Part shown: positions 58,183-64,000 of the stretch, one piece after another | Layout of the letters: the number at the start of each line of letters is the position of its first letter | Numbering within the stretch: position 1 is the stretch's first letter | Source: Marsupella aquatica | Taxonomy: Eukaryota; Marchantiophyta | Length of the DNA stretch: 64,000 nucleotides | Direction of reading: 5' to 3' | Assembly (NCBI GenBank): GCA_973895155.1 | Contig: OZ316892.1 | Location: forward strand, 23,622,001-23,686,000 | Position numbers and translations under genes: made by a program | The notes under the pieces: model-generated | What the model saw: the letters and a program-made list of their open reading frames with translations, nothing else | Told to the model about the DNA's origin: nothing | Databases searched by the model: none

Positions 58183-58667
58183 CATTGTAGTGACAGACAG
58201 TTTGAATGTGGAAACGGGTAGAGCTACATATATAGAGCTACAGATAGAAATGTAGTTGTCAACTTTCCTAGATTCTGAATCCAAAATGGTGCTCTGAAAT
58301 GCAGACACTATTGTGCTGCCAATAGACATTGATAAAATTGAGACAACATTGAGACAAATGACAGCTCCGTGTGCTCTGCAATTGTCATCCCATCCCCTTG
58401 CAATCAATTATTCTGAATGGTGACCTGACTGCTGTAGAGGGCTGCTGAAATGACGAGAAGATTGAGACATAATGAGCAAATTTTTTGACTTTTTGTGCCC
58501 TGGTGTGTAGTGTCGTGGCAGAGGATTGAAAAAAGAAACACATCAGACATCAATTGCTAAACTTGTAATAAAAACTGGAATTCTTTCCAACGTTTTCATT
58601 TATAGAATTCACAAAATTACATCATCGGGCCTTTGACTCTCAAAAGGCATTTGCAAAAATCTTAAAA

Positions 58668-59657
58668 CTATTCTTCTATGTCAAATTCATGACCTCTTGC
58701 AAAAGTGGGCAGCTCTGCCTGCTCATCGTCCCTGTCATCACAAGGTGCCACGGGAACTGGGAGGGAGGTCCTTGCTGCTGTGGGGGGCAGTGGGTTGCTC
58801 TCTCTCGTCATCCTCTCTTTCAATTTAGCCATCTCGTGCTCCCTAAAGACTCGCAAAAAATCTTGGGTGGCACAGTCAAGATGATCTGTGGGCATGCTAA
58901 GCATATTCATGAATGTGGATGTCTCAAGGACTCTCAAACGCTGACGACCAGTTTCTGCAATGATTTTTTGAGCTTGGGCAGAGACTCTAAATGCATCTTC
59001 TTGGGCCTTCAATCTCTTGGCATTGTCTTTCGCCATCTTGCTTCCAGGGGGTCTCTTCATCGATGTTCCCACTGCACTGCCATTGTCATTCGGCTCCTTG
59101 TCGATGTCAGAATCAATGTTGCCATCAGAGAACTGAGGGGAATTCTCCTTGTCTACTTGCTCATCGTGAAATTGCTTTTGCTTCCGGGCAATTGGCTGTT
59201 TGGGATTCGACTTCCCCTTGGCCATCGGATCTTGAGGCATTGCCCACCTTGGACAATCTTTCAAGATGTGCCAGCAAACTGAGAATGAGAACTCTTTGCC
59301 CTTGGGATGGCGCTGTTTGTAGAGCTCTCTAGCCTTCTCTATTGTGTCGTCAGCATTGGTGCCAGAAATGTCGAGGGCGTCTACCGTATTGTGGCAGCCA
59401 ATAAATCTAGACACGTCCTTTCGAATCTCACCCCACTTACTGTCAAGAGACTTGGCTGTCCTCAGCTCGGTTCCTCCCGGCTTGCTTCTCTCGTAGTGCT
59501 CTGCAATGCGCTCCCAAAAGCTATCCTTCTTTTGCCCCGACCCAACACATGGGTCTTGTGAAATGTCCAAAAAACTATAGCACAATTGTTTCAACTCTGG
59601 GGCACTAAAATTCTTCCCTCGCTGCGCTGCCATGCTTGAAATGAATGGAGATTGCAC
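58668..59657 (-). CDS. Harbinger Myb-like accessory protein
   Basis: A single-exon 329-residue protein. Residues about 17-90 form a SANT/trihelix-like Myb domain (FSAPELKQLCYSFLDIS.., FWERIAEHY, SKWGEIRKDVSRF). The motif KGKEFSFSVCWHILKDCPRW follows at about 119-138, as in the NAM-associated C-terminal family often misannotated as glutathione S-transferase T3. A basic linker (KPIARKQKQ, SKMAKDNAKRLKAQ) and a helical C-terminal region complete it. In Harbinger elements this second protein binds subterminal DNA and brings the transposase to the nucleus. An alternative start is the ATG eight codons downstream (MAAQRGK, 59633). The initiator region lies about 400 bases from the right end. Confidence 0.9.
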   Translation of the reverse strand: MQSPFISSMAAQRGKNFSAPELKQLCYSFLDISQDPCVGSGQKKDSFWERIAEHYERSKPGGTELRTAKSLDSKWGEIRKDVSRFIGCHNTVDALDISGTNADDTIEKARELYKQRHPKGKEFSFSVCWHILKDCPRWAMPQDPMAKGKSNPKQPIARKQKQFHDEQVDKENSPQFSDGNIDSDIDKEPNDNGSAVGTSMKRPPGSKMAKDNAKRLKAQEDAFRVSAQAQKIIAETGRQRLRVLETSTFMNMLSMPTDHLDCATQDFLRVFREHEMAKLKERMTRESNPLPPTAARTSLPVPVAPCDDRDDEQAELPTFARGHEFDIEE

Positions 59658-60047
59658 ACACTGTCAACTTTTGCAGACTTCGCGCGTACAGAGATTGCAT
59701 GCGAGGACCAGAGGGGACCACGAGCAGAACGTGAGAGCACTGTACAGTGAGAAATCTGCATTCCTCGATGCATGTCGATGCAAACACTGCAGGGCGGGAC
59801 CACAAAGAGAATGTGTTTGAACTTGCCCAGATGAGGACATGTGGTGCTTTGTGGAGCGTAGATTGGATTTCTCTGGCCAGGGAGAAACATTTTGCCGCTC
59901 GGAATATCTGGCTGAATTGCAGGTCTGGATTTCGAATGAGCCTGGAGCCGGGAAAGCATTTGGGGATCCCGGGCATGGGTGCAAGCCCGATATTCCCCTT
60001 CACTCCCCAATTCTGACGTTTTGCAGGCACCGGTCCGGACCCAGGGC

Positions 60048-60063
60048 ACGGGTGCGGATGCTC
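60048..60063 (-). repeat. Harbinger right terminal inverted repeat
   Basis: On the minus strand it reads GAGCATCCGCACCCGT, followed outward by the TTA target copy at 60064-60066. Confidence 0.9.
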
Positions 60064-60747
60064 TTAGGGTTGTTTTATTCCAGGGCCCTGCTGGTCTTTG
60101 CCCCAGAAATAACTGGCTTGCAGCCACCCCTTTTCAACAACAAAAACAAAATGTTGTTTTATATATCTTTCTTCCAACTGTTGATAGCCATCTTAAATTT
60201 ATGGGTTTTAATCAAATTACTTCCCATTTCTCAATACAAGAACCAAGACCCCCTCCCCAGTGGGACAGGGTTGGAGTGTGGGGGAGATGGCACTTCAGGG
60301 CTTTTCTCTTGATGGCTTCTCATATATTCTTGGACAGTCGCAAAGGCTGTCTCCTTTGTTCAACTTCCAAGAAACCTAAATTTTCTTTTATTTGTACTTT
60401 TTGTCCTGGCGCAAGAGCTTCATAGCACTTTTTATGGTCCACATCTGGTGTCCTAGTTAACTCTGCCATAAATGCATTATAAGGGGGCAAGCCTCGCACA
60501 GTGAGCGCACGCTCGTTGGCTATTCTTTCAAAGCTGAGGGTATCTCTATCCATGCAAACCTCTAAACTTGATGAGATCCCGAAATCTTTATACAAAAAGT
60601 ACTGTTTTTAATTCTAAATTCTGTTAACCTCTGGGTTTTTTAATCTCCCTTTTCCCCTTTATTTTTTTTTTTTTTAATCTCCCTTTTCCCCTTTATTGGG
60701 TTGCTTTTCTTTGGGACATGTCTCCATGTTTGGCATTTTGGTTAGTT

Positions 60748-60991
60748 GGCAATGCTATATATATTTAATCCTAGTTTACATGTACATTTCCGTTGATCCC
60801 ATGCAAACTTAGAGAATCTATCAGTATACTTGTCATGCAAGTCCAGATGGCGCTAAATTTGTGCATGCAGGCAATGCTACATATATTTAATCCTAGTTTA
60901 CATGTACATTTCCGTAGATCCCATGCAAATTTAGAGAATCTATCAGTATACTTGTCATGCAAGTCCAGATGGCGCTAAATTTGTGAATGCA
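60748..60991. repeat. 122-bp tandem duplication
   Basis: GGCAATGCTA begins at 60748 and 60870. Both units continue through TTAATCCTAGTTTACATGTAC, AGAGAATCTATCAGTATACT and AGATGGCGCTAAATTTGTG with about five differences. It makes same-strand frames repeat (60771-60962, 60893-61084 minus), none of which looks coding. Confidence 0.93.
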
Positions 60992-61411
60992 ATCAGCTTG
61001 TGAGCACGATTGGATATATGGATAACAAAGCATTGGATGTACAAAATTGAATGTGGGAACCTTGCTGTCCAATTCCAAACACAAAAAGAAAAACGGAACA
61101 AAGGAGAAAAAAAAATGTTGGCTGCCGGTTCAAGAGAATCAACAAGAACGAGACAAAATAAGGAGTTATATGCTAGATGGGACCTGCTAGAACAAATTAA
61201 TGTGATAGGCCCGTATGAAACTTTTGTTACAAAGGCCCCCTCTGACACTTTTGTAATGTTCTTGTAAAGTTCCTTTAAGGAATTTTAGCTTAATATTATC
61301 ACTAATAAGAGCTACTCTAAATTTTAGAGTCGAATCATGTTGAATGACAAACTACACCATTAGGGGAACCGTGGAGTAATGGCAGCCATCAGACAATCTG
61401 CAAGTTCTGAA

Positions 61412-61515
61412 GTGAAGACAATATGGTTCATGTCTTCAGGTTTGAATTTCTACAATACCATCTGAGTTCCTCAGTGAAGACAATATGATTCATGTCTTCA
61501 GGTTTGAGTTTCTAC
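61412..61515. repeat. 62-bp tandem duplication
   Basis: GTGAAGACAATATG followed by TTCATGTCTTCAGGTTTGA and TTTCTAC occurs at 61412 and 61474 with two differences in the shared block. Confidence 0.9.
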
Positions 61516-62219
61516 CGGACCATTGTAATTTTTTTGTAGCCTAGATTTTTTGTAGGGGCCTATCACGTCAATTTTGTTTTTGTAAAGGCCCCATCAAGCA
61601 TATACCTCGACAGAGTAAAACCTAAAAAGATAGAGCAGATAAGTTTAGGTTACATCCAGCATGCAAAGGACAAGGATGTCATTATTAATTGAGGCCCTCA
61701 TTCTTGGAGATCCTCAACATGATGGAATTGTGGATAGTAAGTGATTATGAATGAGAATGTCATGAGTTAATAAGTGAGATGACCAGGCAATACAAAAGTG
61801 TGGGCAGTTGACAATTACATTTCAACTACACTCACGCATAGTAATGGTCATAGAAAAAGTGCACACTGACACCTTTAGGAGTGGCTTATGGTTATGAAAA
61901 AATGGTCATTCTAATGAAATGGTCAAGACTCAAGACTCTCCCTTCTAATGATATTTGAAAATTAAACAGACCATGAGAAAATGAGAGTTAGTATATGTTT
62001 TGCCGTAAGGATCTTTTGTAAACAGACGATGAGAAAGAAAGATCATGCTTTCTTCTACATAGACATTTCATAAACAAATTATGAGAAAAGAAAAAAGCAG
62101 GAGAGTGTTTAGACCCATGTTTAGACCCAGGAAGATCATTTGGCTCTTTGGTCTTCCAAGGGTTTTTCTCTAGTCTTTTATTGGGTCTCCTTCCTTTGGG
62201 ATTCTCTCTGAGCCCATTA

Positions 62220-62699
62220 GAGCATCTCCGAGGTCATATTGTAGGGATGAATGAACCTTAGTAAAAAACATAGACTGAGTATCATTTGGAGGCCTGGAAA
62301 TTAGAAAAGCTCCCATCTTGGATTCATTCACCAGGTGTTCCCCACTTCTTTGACTCACCCCTATCCACTCCAAATTGAAGTGTTAACATATACACATTCA
62401 AAATCTCAAACATACCCAGGATCTTGTGACATGTGGTGAATCGCTTCTCTACCTACCATTACTATCAATGTGGCAGCCAAGGTTGTGAAAGAAGGGGCTG
62501 GCTGCCATCTACTTGTAGGTGAGGGCCACCACTGGGCTTTGGCTCTTGTGGTTTTGTAGTTCTTTCCCTTTTATTGGGCCTTCTTTCCTTTTAGAATCCT
62601 GTCTCCAGATAAGATTTGGTAAACCATGCCTCCAAAATCAGCCCTTATATGCTCCTTGTAGCTGTTAAAGGTTCATTTGACCCCACTTTGGAAATGCTC
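62220..62699. mobile_element. 480-bp MITE with Harbinger-type ends
   Basis: The segment is bounded by TTA (62217-62219 and 62700-62702). Left end GAGCATCTCCGAGGTC, right end (minus strand) GAGCATTTCCAAAGTG. The inverted similarity continues more loosely to ATGAACC, about 35 bases inside each end. No coding frame is present. The size, TTA duplication and GAGCAT termini fit a Tourist-like non-autonomous element. Confidence 0.72.
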
Positions 62700-62702
62700 T
62701 TA

Positions 62703-63375
62703 TTATGAGGCTTTTTCGTATTTGGCACACTTACTCAGCTTGACGGGGAGCTTGGCTAGTGAAAAAGATATTTTTATGGACTATGGCCAGTCCTCTAGTC
62801 CCGCTTTACAGTGATTTGTGTTCAGGTCGGACCTGGAACGTGGCAGTGTGGGTTTGGCCCAGACCCAGGAACGGTCTCCACGTGCCATCCAAGGAGAGGC
62901 AACGAAATACAACCATGCAGCCTCAGCGTTGGAAGGTGCTGAATTGCTGACCCCATATAGCGTCATATAAAACCGAACACGAGTGCAAGCCTACATAACC
63001 ACGTGCAGCTTATGATTATTGTATTAGCTCAGAGTCTGCGCACTTTGCTGCTGAAGAACGGGAAAAATCGTTCCGGCTCGAAGTGAGAATTCGAAACATA
63101 GCCATCTACTTCCCAAGCTAGGTACCTTCAACAATCAATGACCTCGTGGGGTATGTCATTGTGCACCCCAGTGTATAAATTTGTCCAGTGGGGGAGAGGA
63201 AGCGCACTCTTACAGTAGATTGGGAGTTGGAAGTGAGGACTTTCAATTATTTTTGGCTTTGAGCGAGCCCATCCTCGCTCGATCAGATTTGCAGCAGCAG
63301 GTGGCTAGCTCCAGAGGGTCACGGCCCGCTCTGAATCTGAAAGCTGAGGCAGCTCCAACGAAACCGTTTCTTCCC
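62703..63375. other. Promoter and leader region of sorbitol dehydrogenase gene
   Basis: No other gene is supported. GTATAAAT at about 63173-63180 is a plausible TATA element, some 200 bases before the chosen ATG. Confidence 0.45.
63173..63180 (+). promoter_or_regulatory. Possible TATA box of sorbitol dehydrogenase gene
   Basis: GTATAAAT lies about 200 bases upstream of the start codon, giving a leader of roughly 165-175 bases if transcription begins 30 bases downstream. Confidence 0.4.
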
Positions 63376-63899
63376 ATGACGAAAGGGGCTGCGCAAAATG
63401 GAGAAGCGAAAGCGAACGGGGAGAACATGGCAGTGTGGCTCACATCGAAGGAGAAGCTGGAAATGAGGCCCTTTAAGCTCCCTGAAAAGCTTGGTCCGTT
63501 TTCCATCCTTTCCTGTCGACTGACTTGTTACACAATCATGCACATCTGTCTTAGCCACCTATCTCGAAGCTTCGACAGTTCCAGTCCCAAAGATTTCCTT
63601 CATCTTTGATCCTCGAAACTTAAAGAGGGATGCATCATTTAGTGAGAGCTTAATTGGATGTATATCACTAGCCAGGCTGACTCCTACTCCGTGGAGGGAG
63701 CGAAGTAGAAGCCTGGATATGAATGTACCAGCCTCGGCTATTTGTATACATTTGTGCTTCTCGAATGCAATTGACATCTTGTCCTTGCTAATTGCTGACG
63801 GTTTTGTTCAAATTCACTGCGTTTGGATCAGGGCCTAAAGAAGTTAAAATTCGCATGAAAGCCGTGGGCATCTGTGGAAGTGACACCTCGTACGTGAAG
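63376..63899 (+). CDS. SDH: Sorbitol (L-iditol) dehydrogenase, first two exons, runs off window
   Basis: A zinc-dependent medium-chain dehydrogenase oxidising sorbitol and related polyols with NAD. Only the N-terminal 62 residues are in the window: exon 1 63376-63493 and exon 2 63832-63899, joined through a split Gly codon and followed by a GTAAGT donor at 63900. ENMAVWLTSKEKLEMRPFKLPEKLG and KIRMKAVGICGSDTSYVK match the plant SDH N-terminus. The Cys of GICGSD is the catalytic-zinc ligand. The ATG at 63376 (MTKGAAQNGEAKANG) was chosen because plant SDHs have a similar short Gly/Asn-rich lead; the frame is open further upstream without another ATG needed. Confidence 0.88.
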
Positions 63900-64000
63900 G
63901 TAAGTCATAGACGTCATACATATTGACAAGACACAATCTTACTGACTCGGGCTGATCACCGGCAAATGAGGAATGGCATCGCAGAATTCGGCGATTTTAA

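Larger units (their letters stand above)
56512..60063 (+). mobile_element. Complete PIF/Harbinger DNA transposon
   Basis: A 3552-base element flanked by a TTA target duplication (56509-56511 and 60064-60066), the classic 3-bp TWA site of the superfamily. The terminal inverted repeats match at 15 of 16 positions: left 56512-56527 GAGCATCCGCACCGGT, right 60048-60063 with C instead of G at position 14. It carries both genes expected of an autonomous Harbinger, tail to tail: a DDE transposase (56806-58182, plus) and a Myb-like DNA-binding protein (58668-59657, minus). Neither frame has a stop or frameshift. The left subterminal region has a perfect 15-bp tandem repeat (56551-56580). Intact frames and near-identical ends suggest a fairly recent insertion that might still be mobile; activity itself is not shown. 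Confidence 0.92.
60067..62216. other. Intergenic region right of the Harbinger element
   Basis: AT-rich, no supported gene. It contains a 122-bp and a 62-bp tandem duplication, listed separately, and a duplicated AATCTCCCTTTTCCCC at 60642 and 60676 separated by a T run. Confidence 0.5.

Noticed and set aside
59591-60127. Several overlapping frames at the Harbinger right end
   Set aside because: They run across the TIR and target site and overlap on both strands; most likely non-coding promoter of the Myb-like gene.

Overview
This looks like nuclear DNA of a land plant. Several genes are interrupted by GT-AG introns. The recognisable proteins are plant types: an SRC2-like C2 protein, ER LPAT2-type acyltransferase, SEC24C/CEF-type COPII coat, CXIP4 zinc knuckle, F-box protein, aminoacylase-1 and sorbitol dehydrogenase. 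Long AT-rich, repeat-laden intergenic tracts separate them. The mostly ungrouped, short-exon style and the divergence from angiosperm proteins I remember would suit a seed-free plant such as a bryophyte, but that is only an inference and I cannot name the species.

Layout. 0-10.2 kb holds a three-copy segmental family built around an SRC2-like gene: a remnant or diverged copy (about 1.4-2.6 kb), the intact gene (7352-8122) and a deletion-riddled pseudogene (about 9.06-10.22 kb). 11.9-15.7 kb is an 11-exon LPAT2 gene on the minus strand, for which I could place every splice junction in phase. 15.7-22.2 kb is intergenic, with tandem and fold-back repeats. 22.2-28.8 kb is a 13-exon SEC24 gene on the plus strand. 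28.8-33.0 kb is repeat-rich and ends in a degenerate tandem array running into an unrecognised three-exon gene (32989-35228). 38.9-39.9 kb is an intronless CXIP4-like gene on the minus strand, with a 136-bp tandem array and a tRNA-derived SINE upstream. 44.4-46.9 kb is a four-exon aminoacylase-1 gene and 50.5-51.8 kb an intronless-CDS F-box gene with a 5' UTR intron. 56512-60063 is a structurally complete PIF/Harbinger DNA transposon: inverted termini, TTA target duplication, DDE transposase and convergent Myb-like gene. A 480-bp MITE with related termini and the same target duplication lies at 62220-62699. The window ends inside a sorbitol dehydrogenase gene (63376 onward, first two exons).

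The host genes look like independent housekeeping or stress genes; nothing suggests a metabolic cluster. LPAT2 (ER phospholipid synthesis) and SEC24 (ER export) both act at the ER, but their adjacency is probably chance. The functional unit that does work together is the Harbinger element: transposase plus its Myb-like DNA-binding partner acting on the shared termini, and possibly on the nearby MITE.

No CRISPR array, rRNA gene, complete tRNA gene, organelle insertion or retrotransposon polymerase was recognised. Exon boundaries were read by eye from splice consensus, reading phase and family conservation; no alignment program or transcript data was used.
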